NCBI RefSeq assembly: GCF_004664715.2
Contig: NC_051069.1
Location: 12,948,501-13,012,500, forward strand
Direction of reading: 5' to 3'
DNA from: Peromyscus leucopus
Lineage: Eukaryota; Chordata; Mammalia; Rodentia; Cricetidae
DNA: 64,000 nucleotides
Below the pieces are notes generated by a model. It saw nothing but the letters and a program-made list of their open reading frames with translations, did no database searches and was not told the origin of the DNA. Below are positions 1 to 12,359 of this stretch, in pieces. Each line of letters opens with the position of its first letter. The stretch's first letter is position 1. Both the position numbers and the translations under genes were made by a program.

Positions 1-252
1 GCAGGCACCGGCTGCGTCCCAGGGACTCCCAGAGCCGCTCGGGGAGAATCCCCAAGCTGAGTCCTTCCCCAGTGAGACCTCGTAAGATTCCAGCAGCAAA
101 CCGAAGCTCCCCCGGGGAGACTCAAGGGTTTGTTGGGCTTTCTTCAGAGCGTGGGCAAGGGATGGCCTGCCGGAGTCTAGGTGATCCCAGCACAGCAGCG
201 TTGGAGGGATGCGCGGCAGCTTTCCCACAGCTGCATACATAGCTGGATCCCC

Positions 253-615
253 TTTGATTGCTGTGAAGAGACACCATGACCACAACAACTCTTATAAAAG
301 AAAGCATTTAGTTGGGACTTGCTCACAGTTTCGGAGGTTCAGTCCATTGTCATCATGGCGGCATGCAGGCCGACATGGTGCTAGAGAAATTGAGAGGTCT
401 ACCTCCAGATTGGATCCACAGGCAGCAGGAAGACGAGACATTGGGCCTGACTGGAGCATTTGAAACCCCAAAGCCCACCCCTAGAGAAATTCTTCCTCCA
501 ACAAGGCCATACCTCCTCATCCCTGTCAAGTAGTGCCAACTCCCTAATAACCAAGCATTCAAATACAGGAGCCTCTGGGGGCCATTCCTATTCAAACGAC
601 ACAGGCCACAGTTAC
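253..615 (+). repeat. Rodent interspersed repeat, family not named
   Basis: Begins TTGCTGTGAAGAGACACCATG and ends in a GGGGGCCATTCCTATTCAAA motif. The same family recurs at 20719-21092 and 36203-36582, which proves it is dispersed. I recognise it as common in rodent genomes but cannot assign the Repbase name with certainty. A 23-base C run (619-641) follows it. Confidence 0.75.
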
Positions 616-1619
616 TTACCCCCCCCCCCCCCCCCCCCCCCGCCCCGAGGTTCCTAGGCCGTGTGCGGTTAGAGAAGAATTGCACTCTAGTGGCCGAAAC
701 CTTAAGTGACAGTCCGGTGGCCCTCCCCACCCATCCCTCTCTGAGGGGTGTCAACACTCCCCAGGTGCAATCGTGATTGACTCTTATAAGCAGGCTCAGC
801 TGAGCTGATAAAGAAGGCAGCTGTTTTGCTCAGAGGACCACCGGCTGCTACGCCTAGCTTTGGCAAAAGGCCAGGGATGGATCACTGTAGGTTTATAGGC
901 TCCTATGAGGAACAAAGGGCTCTGCCGTTAAGGAAGGGGTGTGAAAAAATTAGCTTCCTTCTCCTCAGCGTTCCATAGATTAGGAGAGGACCACGTAGAT
1001 GTTGTGCCTGGAATATGGTAGGCATGCAGTGGATTGTAGGCACCTTCCCTGTTTTTTTAGCAGCTAGAAGCATGTTCCATGCTGTCCCCTATTCCGGAAG
1101 CCTAGCCTTTCTCAGAGCCTAGCCATTAAAGGCAAATACAACCGAGTGTCACGCCACTCATTACTACATGCAAGAGAAGCCAGCAGTCACTTGACTCCAT
1201 CTATCAGAGACCAAAATAGAACCAAGAGCAGATCTGTGCAGCTGAGTCCCTGCTGTGTGAGGGGTACCCTGTCTTCCCCCATTTCTGCTGGCAGGCTTCC
1301 TAGGCCCGGGGAGCTCCTTCCAGATCTAAAACTGCCATGCTTTTCCCAGCCACTGGTATAATAGAGAGAAGTTCCTTCTTCAGGCCCATCATCCTGGTCC
1401 TCTCACTGGGCCCTGGCTCCGTCTTTGACCAACTAAGCACCTAGGAGATTTGGAGACCCTACCTGCCCCAGAGGCATGTACAACCTAAGTGTGGAAAGCA
1501 GGTTCAGTCCATTTGTCAGGTGGGAATGTGTAGGATTATGTAGGGAGAAATGTTTGTAGAAGTTGAGCAGAAATAAATAATGTTTGGGTTACTTTTTGAA
1601 GATTTTTTTAAATTATTTT

Positions 1620-1622
<3 letters not shown>

Positions 1623-1676
<54 letters not shown>
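1623..1676. repeat. (GT)n microsatellite
   Basis: Uninterrupted GT dinucleotides of about 54 bases, directly followed by an antisense B2 SINE. Confidence 0.97.
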
Positions 1677-1677
<1 letters not shown>

Positions 1678-1679
1678 AT

Positions 1680-1825
1680 GTGTAATGTGTATTCAGGTGG
1701 CCCCAGAGGACAGAAGAGGGTGTCAGATCCCATGAGTCTAGAGTTCCATGCAGCAGTGACCTGCTCAGTGAGGGTGCTGGAATCAAACCTGGGTCCTCTG
1801 CAAAAGCATTGAGCACTCAGGGTTG
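1680..1825 (-). mobile_element. B2-family SINE, antisense
   Basis: Contains GGTGTCAGATCCCATGAG and the TGGAATCAAACCTGGGTCCT motif, the reverse complement of the B2 body. It has diverged, and its end lacks the typical GGGCTGGAGAGATGGC start. Confidence 0.75.
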
Positions 1826-1849
1826 GTTTTTTGGGAGCGGGGCCCGGTG

Positions 1850-2002
1850 TTAGTTTTTTGGTTTTGTTTGTTTGTTTTGTTTTTGGTGTTTTGATACAGT
1901 ATCTGTGTAGCCCAGGCTGGCCTAGAACTCACTGTGTAGACTAGGCCTGCCTCTACCTCCCAAATGTTTGGATCAAAGATTTGTGCCACCACGCCCAGCT
2001 GG
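1850..2002 (-). mobile_element. B1 SINE, antisense, diverged
   Basis: TTTTGATACAGTATCTGTGTAG, then GCCCAGGCTGGCCTAGAACTC and TTTGTGCCACCACGCCCAGC are the reverse complement of B1. Confidence 0.85.
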
Positions 2003-2334
2003 CAAGCACTAGGAACAGCCCAGCCATCTCACCTTTGAGTTACTTCTTATTCTTTACAAGAGATTTTAAACACCTTGAGTTGCGCAGTTGTGAACTTCAG
2101 ACCACACATGGCTAGAACAAAAATGTCTCCAGACTGGATTATTCTAGTTACTGTTAACAAATGGCTTTTTTTTAACCCAAGGAGTTGCTTCATTGTCTCA
2201 GACTTCTCACGATGATATAAACAGAGCTGAAGTCATAAAGACAGTGTGTGACCCTTGGTGGAGGGGGGACCCCCTCTACCCTTAGGTTCTCTGGCTTCAG
2301 CCTGTAATTGAACTAACAAAAGTTTAACCAGGTC

Positions 2335-2556
2335 GGTGGTTCTCAACCTTCCTAATGCTGGGACCCTTTAATAGCAGTTCCTCGTGTTGTGGTGACCCCA
2401 ACCATAAAGTTATTTTCCTTGCTATTTTGTAACTGTAATTTTTCTACTGTTGTGAATCACAATGTAAACATCTGTGTTTCCCATTGGTCTTAGGTGACCC
2501 CTGTGAAAGGATTATCCAACCCCAAGGGATCATGACCCACAAGTTGAGAACCATAG
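2335..2556. mobile_element. URR1-like hAT-Charlie DNA transposon fragment
   Basis: Starts GGTGGTTCTCAACCTTCCTA and ends CACAAGTTGAGAACCATAG, so the ends are inverted repeats (GGTTCTCAAC / GTTGAGAACC). The internal GTTGTGGTGACCCCAACCAT is typical of URR1, a non-autonomous rodent hAT element. Confidence 0.85.
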
Positions 2557-2580
2557 AACTAGAGAAACATATTTTAATTT

Positions 2581-2760
2581 TTTTGTTTGTTTTTTGTTTT
2601 TGTTTTTGTTTTTGTTTTTCGAGACAGGGTTTCTCCATGTAGTTTTGGTGCCTGTCCTGGATCTCGCTCTGTAGACCAGGCTGGCCTCAAACTCACAGAG
2701 GTCCACGTGGCTCTGCCTTCTGAGTGCTGGGATTAAAGGCGTGCACCACAGCCACCCGGC
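2581..2760 (-). mobile_element. Young B1 SINE, antisense, with 15-bp target duplication
   Basis: Antisense B1 with the internal TTTTGGTGCCTGTCCTGGAT seen in cricetid B1s. It is flanked by the perfect direct repeat AACATATTTTAATTT at 2566-2580 and 2761-2775. Confidence 0.92.
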
Positions 2761-3069
2761 AACATATTTTAATTTGATGTTAATATTTTCCGTGGTGAAG
2801 GGGACTTCGTAGGAAAGAAGTAAAGGCCACAAGAAAAGGAGCTTGTCTGGAGGGGCTGTGTTCTGCTCTGACAAGGAGGAAAGACACAGAGAAGTAACTA
2901 GATGTGGGAAAGCATTTGACCATCAAGGGATGGTGAGTTCGGAGAGTGACAGAGGCATGAGAGAAGTGACAGGGGAAAGATCATTCAGTTAATCATCTCA
3001 CAGCCAACCCCCACCTCCATAGATAAGAATGTTCTCTTCGCTCTAGCAAGCCTAGCATTAGAGGGATGG

Positions 3070-3210
3070 ATCCCAGGAGCTCATTGGTCAGCCAGTGTAG
3101 CTAAACTGGTGAGCTCCGGGTTCAGTGAGAGACCCTGACTCAAAAAATAAGGTGGAGAGCAATTGAGGAAGACACCCAACATGAATTTCTGGTTCCCACC
3201 TACACACATA

Positions 3211-3251
<41 letters not shown>

Positions 3252-3290
3252 CATTGTGTGTGCATACACACACACAATTGTTAAGCAATT
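3070..3290 (+). mobile_element. B3-type SINE fragment with (TG)n tract
   Basis: GGAGCTCATTGGTCAGCCAG and TTCAGTGAGAGACCCTGACT match the internal part of B3/B2-type SINEs. A (TG)n tract follows at 3213-3248. Confidence 0.65.
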
Positions 3291-3808
3291 TTAGAAACAA
3301 AGGAAGGAATGGGATGGAGAACACCATGTGACTTACAAAGCTTCAAAGAGTGTGATAAAGGGGCAAGCAAGGATGTTTTACAGAGGGAAGGGCATTTGAG
3401 CCCAGCCCTCAAGGGTTCTGGTGTTTCCTGGTAAAGGGAAGGGCATCCAGGAAGAGGGGACATGTGCAAGGGCTCTCATAGCCTCTCATGTGATCAGGGG
3501 ACTGCCGCCATGCTGACTCTGTCCAGAATGGGGTATGGGGTGAAATACTGGAACATAAGTCTAGAAGAATGGGTTGGTTGGGACCACTTACAATTGATGA
3601 ACTGTTTCTGGAATTTCCCATATAACTCCTACAAACTGCATTTGACCATGAGTAACTAAAACTATAGAAGGCAGAGGTTTCCTGTCTCTGAAGTATGTCA
3701 TGTGTGAGAGAGGAAAGCGTTTGAGGGGCAGTAAGACCTTGGCATCCTTTGGAAGTGTCCCCAGAACCTGCAGGGACCCCACTAATATGCCCTCCTTCTG
3801 ACTTACAG

Positions 3809-3982
3809 TGCTCGGCCGAGTGTGGGGCTGGGGTGAGGACTCGTTCCGTGGTGTGCATGACCAACCATGTCAGCAGCCTGCCTCTGGAAGGCTGCGGGAA
3901 CAACAGGCCGGCGGAGACCACGCCCTGTGATAACGGGCCCTGCGCGGGCAAGGTGGAGTGGTTCGCAGGCAGCTGGGGTCAG
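3809..3982 (+). CDS. THSD4: THSD4 exon, TSP1 repeat (58 codons)
   Basis: Acceptor ACTTACAG ends at 3808 and donor CAG|GTGAGT starts at 3983. The exon encodes C-S-A-E-C-G-A-G through six cysteines to E-W-F-A-G-S-W-G-Q, so it ends in the W-x4-W opening of the next repeat. The last six bases and the donor form the first unit of the tandem array at 3978-4456, so ten further copies of this same donor lie directly downstream. Confidence 0.93.
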
Positions 3983-6900
3983 GTGAGTGGCCAGAGCTGG
4001 GTACATCTGTGTGTCCCCCAGAGTCAGGTGAGTGGCCAGAGCTGGGTACATCTGTGTGTCCCCCAGAGTCAGGTGAGTGGCCAGCGCTGGGTACATCTGT
4101 GTGTCCCCCAGAGTCAGGTGAGTGGCCAGAGCTGGGTACATCTGTGTGTCCCCAGAGTCAGGTGAGTGGCCAGAGCTGGGTACTTTGTGTCCCCAGAGTC
4201 AGGTGAGTGGCCAGCTCTGGGTACATCTGTGTGTCCCCAGAGTCAGGTGAGTGGCCAGAGCTGGGTACATTGTGTGTCCCCAGAGTCAGGTGAGTGGCAG
4301 GCTGGGTAATCTGTGTGTCAGAGTCAGGTGAGTGGCCAGCGCTGGGTACATCTGTGTGTCCCCCAGAGTCAGGTGAGTGGCCAGAGCTGGGTACATCTGT
4401 GTGTCCCCCAGAGTCAGGTGAGTGGCCAGCTCTGGGTACATCTGTCTGTCCCTGGCAAGAGACAACACAGCAGAGGGATTAGGAACCAGCTTTGAATCTG
4501 GCCATGCTACCAGCTGCCTGTCACAACCTGGAAAAGTGGCCATGTTCTTGATGCCTCGTTCAGCCAACGGGTGTACCTTTCCTGTGTGCTCACTTAAGCG
4601 CCTTGTTCAGCCAACAAGTTTCAGTGTGTGCCTACTGTGTGCTCACTTAAGCACTTGAGCTACATCTGTGAACAAAACAAATTTCTCTGCCTTGGGATGA
4701 GCATGAGTAGTCAAGGGACAGACAGTAAATGCAGCAGGTGACTGTCGCTGCCATGTCGCTGCCAGGACTGAGGCTGGTTCTGTCAGTACTTGACAGTGTC
4801 AGACAGTCCCGTTTAAAAATCTGGAGATGGGGCCTGAGAGATAGCTCAATGGGTAAATCATCTGTTGCACACACGTGAGGACCTGAGTTGAGACTCCCCA
4901 GAACCCATGTAGAAGCCAGGCATGGTGACACACATCTGTAATCCTGGCACATCTCTGTTGAGATAGGAGATGGAGACAGAGGGCTCCCCGGAGGCTTGCA
5001 GGCCAGCCAGCCTGGAACACAGAGTGAACAGTAAGAGACCCTGCCTCAAAGCAGAATTTGAGGGCAACATGCATGCTTGTTTTGACCTCCACACATGCAC
5101 CATGGTACACGTTTGCCTGCACACATGCACATACATCATACATACAAGTTTGTTTTTAAGCTGGAAGTGTACATTATAAAGAGCAAATAATAAAGAAACT
5201 AAAGTAACTTACAAATTGATGAGCTAATTGTTCCTCCCTGTTCCAGCATTGAACTTGAACCCAGAGCCATCCCACTGACTGCCCTGTCACAGGCCCTACT
5301 TCACCCCACCCCCATCCATCTCCCACCACCGCCCTGGATTTGAGTTCTTGGCCCCATTTAGCATCTGGCTCCCAGGGCTGGCTGGTTCTCCAGGCCTTTT
5401 TGGCTGAAGGTCATGATTTACACATTATCCAGACTCTGGCTCCATAGAGAATTTTTTTAAGTAGCTTTAAAATCAGGCCTTGATCAAATTGGCTGGCTTT
5501 GCCCTGTGACCGACACGGCCCTTTGGAAAGAAAGTTGACGGCAAAGGGCAGGAGGCAGAAGACGCCCATTTGTCCTTCCCCAGTCACCCTAGCCTGGGGT
5601 CAGTTTGAAGGAAGTAGTCATCAGCTGGGCATGGTGACACGTACCTTTAGTCCTGGCACTCTGAGGCAGAGCTAGGTGGATCTCTGTGAGTTCAAGGACA
5701 GCCTGGTTGACAGAGCAAGTTCCAGGACAGCCAGGACTAGTGAGACCTTATCTCAAAATAAAATTTTAAAAAATCAATTATCCAAAGAAAAAATATTTCT
5801 TCAACAGGTATGCTCATGAATTCAGGATGTCATCATTTGTCACTACCCAGGAAAATATCACATAACCATAGCAACAATCAAGCAGGGGTGGTGAGACACA
5901 CTTGTAACCATAGCAACAGTCAAGCAGAGACACCTGTAACCATAGCAATAACCAAGTAGGAATGGTGGGACACACCTGTAACCATAGCAACCATCAAGCA
6001 GGGGGTGGTGAGACACACTGGTAATCCCAAAACTCAAGGGCTAGTGCAGGAGATAGAAATTTCAAGGGCAGCCTCATCTATACATGATGCTTTCTCAAAA
6101 ACATAATTAAAAAAAATAACAGTGATCATTAGGGTATCCTAGGTGCACATAATACAGTAGCCAATGACAGACTATAAAAATGTAAAAACTGGGGCTGGGG
6201 GGTGTTTGGGAGATGGCTCACCAGTTAAGAGCACTGTTGCTGTTGCCGAAGACCTGAGTTCAGTTCCTAGTACATACATGGTGGGTCACAACCATCTTTA
6301 ACTCCAGTTCCAGGGGGTCAATACCCTCTTCTGGTTCTGTGGGTATCAGACACTCATGTGGTACACATACATACATGCATGTAAAACCCACACACATATA
6401 AAATATGTATATGTGTGCATATATGTTCATATTCGTACTGGAGAGGTGGTTCAGTTGGTAGAGAATTTGCCTAACATGCACGAAGCTCTAGGTATTATGG
6501 TGATATTTTATTTGTACTGAAATGTGATTTTATTTGTATGTTAATAAATAAATTTGCCTGGGGGTCAGAGCTAAGAACAAGCCATAGCAGAGCAGGGCGT
6601 TGGTGGCGCACGCCATTAATCCCAGATCTTGGGAGGCAGAGCTAGGCAGATCTCTGTGTGTTCAAGGATACAGCCAGCATGGAGACACACGCCTTTAATC
6701 TCAATACCAACCATAGAAGACCTGGAGGTCTGTACAGACAGGCAGATGAGGAGGTCATGTGGTTGGGTTTACAACCAAGGAGAAGGCAGAACAGAAAGTC
6801 TATATAAAGACAAACACACAGGAAGTAGGTCTCTTGGCTGAAGAGGATAGCTACAGAGTGAAGGATAAGGCTCTTAGCTCTGACCTCTTGGGCTTTCATC

Positions 6901-9900
6901 TTTGCATTGGCTCTGTATTTCTTATTTAATAAGACGGTTACTTCTACAAGGTATCCTCAGTACTACATAAAATCAGACATGTTGTGCATTCATGTAATCC
7001 CAGGATTTGAGAGGTAGAGGCAGAAATATCAGAAGTTCAAGATCATCCGTGGCTACATGGGGACTTTAAGGCCAGCCTGAGCTACATGACACCCTGCCTT
7101 GAAATATACATATACATTTTATAGTGAATTGTTTTTATGTAGACAGCATGGGGAAATGTTTTCTTCTTTGATTGTCTTTAATGTTTTGATTGATAAAATC
7201 TATAAAAATCAAAAGATTCAGAGAGAATGGGCTGAAGTATTTCCAGTGCACTTTCATGAGCATCCCTGTTGGACACCAGTATAACTGAACTCAGCTCTGG
7301 TCTTACGGGAGTCCTGCCTTAACGCGGTAATTTCACCTCCCTGAGTCTGTTTCCTTGTCTTACTACACAGAGGACAATGACACTCTCCTTGGGCTGGCAG
7401 GAGGTCTCCTGCTTTTCCTGTGGCTGTAATAAAACACTCTGACCAACACCAACTTGGGGAGGAGAGAGTCCATTTCGTCCAATGCTTCTAGGTCACAGGC
7501 CATCATTGAAGGAAGTCAGGGCAGGAGCACAAGCAAGAACCAAAGCAGAAACCTCAGGGCCACTGCTCACAGGCTCCCTCAGGCGCAGAGTCGGGTACCT
7601 TTCTTACTGAGCCCAGCTCCACCTGCCCTGAAGTGGCACCACCCACAGTGGGCTGGGCCCTCCCGCATCAGCTAACACTCAAGAAAACGCCCACAGGCCC
7701 ATCTGATGGAGGCAGCTCTTCAACTGAAGTTGTGCCAAGTTGACAGCCAAGGTTAGCTGTCACAGAGAGCTTAGGAGTCGGGTCACACAGGGTGTCTGTC
7801 ACCCACGGCTGGCACTCGGTCAAAAGTAGATCTCTTCTCTCTGTGTTCATTCATTCATTCTGACCTGGCAGCTGTGACCTGCCTTTGTCCCTAACCATGT
7901 ACAAGAATCCGAGCTTCTGGCCCAGACTCACGCCACAGCAGACACGGGACAGGAAACTGGATGGGCGAGGTTCTGCTAGCCGTGGGACTGCCAGCCAGTG
8001 CGAGGCAAGGTTATTTCTACGTCCAGATCGGAACTGATCATCAGCTGCAGCCCCTCCGGGAAGACATGGAGTAGTGGGAAGGACAGTGTGTGCTCCAGAG
8101 GGGACCACGAGTGGGGTGGCTGATGTCACCCCTGCAGACACCACCACCACAGCCCCCAGGTCACCGTCACCCACGGGCAAAAATGGATCCCTCCTTGGGA
8201 TGTCCTTGAGAACCCACTGGGGCCTAGGCCCTGGCCCGTCTTCCTGACTCTTGCTGCTGCTGGAGTCCCACAGACAGGGCTGCAGTGCGGGTCAGGTGTC
8301 AGCTGCACAAAGACGTTGTCCCAGCCCCCACACAGACCAATGTTGATGTCTCCTCCTCCATCTCTCTCCGTCTTATTTTATTTTTTTTTTTTAGACAGGT
8401 TCTCTCTCTAAACCTAGAGCTCACTAGTTAGCTAGACTGGCTGACCAGCAAGCCTCCGGGCTCCTCCTTGTCTCTGCCTCCCAGCACTAAAAGCCACACC
8501 CGGCCTTTTACATGGATGCTGGGGATTTGAACTCACGACTTCTCACTTGTGCAGTGAACATTTTACCCACTGAGCCATCTCTCCAGCCCCTACGTTCTTT
8601 ATCAGCAGTGGATGTTACCAGCGTCTTTGCCAACGTCTAGTCTTGTATCCTCTGTCTTGCCCTCTCTCGTATGCCTCGGTGGAAGAATTGAGGATGTCCC
8701 TCCAGGAACGTGGTTTTCTTCCCCTGTACATCATGTGACAGCCACCTGTCTCTGCTTCTTCTCCAGTGTTCTGTCGAGTGTGGCAGTGGGACGCAGCAGA
8801 GGGAGGTGATCTGCGTTAGGAAGAACGCAGACACCTTTGAAGTGCTGGACCCCTATGAGTGTTCATTCCTGGAGAAGCCCCCGAGCCAGCAACCCTGCCA
8901 CCTCAAGCCTTGTGGAGCTAAATGGTTTAGCACGGAATGGAGCATGGTAAGTCACAGTCGTCCATAGATGGCTCCGGGCAGGGTCCTGGGCCCACCCCAA
9001 GAAGAGAGGCTAGATCCCCCATGGCATCTACTCTAGGTAGTCACAGTGAGGGGACCCTGTTCAGTCGGGAAACCCTGAAGCTTGCAGATTTGGGTTTCTA
9101 CACAGACATGTTCCTAATGCGATGATTCTTGAGCTTTAGGGTGTATCTAGGGGTCTCGATTGAAAAGACTGATTCGGGGCCCCTCCTGGCTAAGACATTT
9201 GTGATTTAACAAGCAGGATGCAGGTGTCCTTGGGCTACAGTTTGACAAACATTGTACAGAAAATGGTGGTTGAAGGGACTCAAAGATAATGTTAAACTAC
9301 TACACTGTCAGCGGACACAGGAGCATACACTTGCCACCCCAGCATCAGAGAGGTGGAGCCAGGGGGTCCCTGGAGCTCAGTGGCCAGCCAGGCTAGCCAA
9401 AAGGTGAGCTTCAGACTCAGTGAGAGCCTGTCTCAAGAACAGTAGAGAGCTAGGCACAGTAGTGGGGCACATCATTAATCCCAGCACTTCGGAGGCAGAG
9501 GTCAACTGATCTCTGTGAGTTCAAGGCCGGCCTGGTCTACAAAGCGAGTTCCAGGCCAGCCAGGACGATATAGTGAGACCCTGTCTTGAAGAAAATTTGT
9601 TTTAAGTTTTAAAAATTAAAAATAAACAAGCATAAGACAATGGAAGGGAGACCTGTGGGTTTAGGTTAAGAATCATAAAAATATCAGCCAACTACAAAGT
9701 GTAACTGAGATATGGATCCTGACATTTTATTACTATTATTTTTAAATTTTTATATGTATGTATGGGTTTTTTGCCTACGTGTATATATCTGTGCACCACC
9801 TGCATGCAGTACCCACAGAAGAGGACATCAGATCCCCTGGGACTGCAGTTACAGATGGTTGTGAGCTGCCATGTGGGTGCTTGGACTTGAACCCAGGTCC

Positions 9901-12309
9901 CCTGGAAGAGCAGCCAGTGCTCTTAACTACTGAGCCATCTGTCCAGCCCCCTGTTTCATTTAGTTTTTTTTTTAAATAATGCTTTTTATTTACCATTTGA
10001 AATTGTCCTACACTTACACAATGCATTTCATATCTATCCATCTCTACTTCCCTCCAACTCGACCCTGATTTTTAAAGAAAAGAAAAGCTATTTTTTAAAT
10101 AGATTTGATTCACCAAATTTTTAAAAAATGGGACTAGCATCACTAAATATATAGATTTGGAAATAGTAAGGTACAGCAATGGTGTATGTTTAAGGCTCCT
10201 TCTTTTATTGGAGCCATAAAATACTATGGGAGTTGTGACGGGAGTCTAGAATTCCCTCAAAACACTACAAGGAGTGGGGCGGGAGGGGGGCAGACAGGAC
10301 AGAGAGCCGACCTGCTGGGTGTGGGAGCTGGTCAACAAGCATGTGGAGGTGTCTTTTAGCGCTCAATTTCCCGTTTTGGAGATGTTTGAATTTCCCCCGA
10401 TCTTCCGCTCTGGCGTGGGGATCTAACAGGCTGCTGAGGAACCTGTTGTTTTCCTTCTTTTGGCCACACAGTGCTCCAAGAGCTGTCAGGGCGGATTCCG
10501 AGTCCGGGAAGTACGGTGTCTGTCAGATGATATGACCCCGGGCAGCCTCTGTGACCCCCAGTTGAAACCAGAAGAAAGAGAATCTTGTAACCCTCAGGAC
10601 TGTGTCCCTGAAGTTGGTGAGTTCGGGGTTCCCATCCGGGAGAAAAGAGAAAGCCCCCCCCCCCAAGCTCTGTCAAGTTATCCAGTGTGGAAACGGCTCA
10701 GCCAGTTCTCTCTGTGACCTTGTGCACAGCCATGGCGGGGCGGGAGGTGGGGGAGAGTCTCAGGATGCTTCGGCTATTATAATTTCACAGTTTTAGGCTG
10801 CAAGCCCACTGGGGTGTCCTCTGAGTTTCATAATGTGGGCTCCCGGCTGGAGATTTTTAGCAGCTTTAACCTTGACACAGTCATCTTCAGATACATCAAA
10901 GGTCATCAAAGTCTTGTTTATACATTCTATTTTGTTAACCTTGTAATTTCCTTTTCTTCCCCTTCATTGGATTTTATATTGGAAGTGAAGTACCCCCCCC
11001 CCCAAAGACACGATAGCTAAATCTAGAAGACCAAACCAGAGTGGTTTTTAAAGAAAAAAAATCACGGCTGGGGCTCAGTGTCAGAAAGCTGGCCGACCGT
11101 GCACAAAGCCCTAGGTTTGATCCCAGCACCACAGAAACTAGGCACAGTGGCATGTGCCTGTGATTCCAGCCCTCCAGGGTAGAGGCAGGAGAATCAGAAG
11201 ATCAAGGTCATCATCTCCTACATATCAAGTTCAAGGCCAGCCAGGGACACATAAAAACCTGTTTGAAAAACAAAACCCCTCTCACTTCTTATTAGTGAGA
11301 AATCTTTGCCGAGCATGTGCTGGCTGGGAGATGGGCTGCAGAATACACTAACTGGTTATGGCAGTCACTCCTTGCTTTGAAATCTATACAGACAATTCCA
11401 AGGATATGGCAGTTTTCACCATCTTTAATTACCCATGTCTGTGTGCCTGGGACAACTTTCCTTTTGATTATATTCTAATATTATTATATTCTAATGCAAC
11501 CTTTATAAAAAGCAACACAAGGATCAATTGGCAATCCAAATTTAAATTGCTTCAACTGTGTGGTGTTGCCAAGGAAAATAAATAAATAGCCTGTGTGCGT
11601 GACCCAGCCATGGGAATTCCATCAATATTTGTTCTGAAGCCTCCTGCCCGCAGGGGCCTTTTTACTGATTATAACACATTTTCCTAAGATGTGTTTCAAG
11701 TGTGTTCCCATATCTCTTCTTCCTTCTCCTCTCCTCTCCCTTCTTTTCTTTTTCTTTCTTTTTTTTTTAAGATAGAGTCTCTCTGGCCTGTGCCTGGCTG
11801 TGCAGGCTAGGCTGGCCGCCCAGCAAACTTCAGAGACCACCTGCCTCATCCTCCCAGCACCAGGATTACAAGCATGCACTACATGCCCAGCTCTTTCATG
11901 TGAGTCCTGGGGATCAAACCCAGGTCCTCAGGCTTACACAGTAACCGCTTTTACCATCTGAGCCGTATTCCCAGCCCTTGAGCAACGTAATCAAAATCCA
12001 TATAGGACTTTTTATTAGATTTATCAAATATGAACAGGATATATCAAAAGGGTTGTATCCAATAAGAGCAAAGAATAGCCAGGGAAGTTTTGAGGCTGAA
12101 CGGTGTTGGGAGACTTATCCTGCCACAAATCAAGGCATGTTGGCACAGGGGGAAATGACAATCTAAATATAAAATAGTTCCCAATGAACCAAAGATGCTT
12201 GCTATGTGATTGGGTCAGTATATGAGTCTGGGGATAATGAAATGATAATGAAACAGTCCAGGTATACTTATGTGTACAGAGGAACAGTAAAATTGAATGC
12301 CTGCCTCTC

Positions 12310-12359
<50 letters not shown>

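Larger units (their letters stand above)
1..3808 (+). other. THSD4 intron, no exon recognised
   Basis: Holds interspersed repeats (listed separately) and non-repeat sequence at about 1-250, 660-1620, 2010-2330, 2780-3060 and 3300-3800, in which I see no coding signature. Small exons without recognisable motifs could be missed. Confidence 0.5.

Noticed and set aside
3958..4482. Repeat-rich frames in all phases, possible repeat protein or CRISPR-like array
   Set aside because: Units are contiguous with no unique spacers, and the array is a minisatellite derived from an exon-intron border in a mammalian gene.
6496..6948. Simple B1 insertion as the explanation of this block
   Set aside because: The 6-bp flanking repeat AGGTAT encloses 453 bases, of which the B1 is only about 100, so the larger unit is the inserted element.
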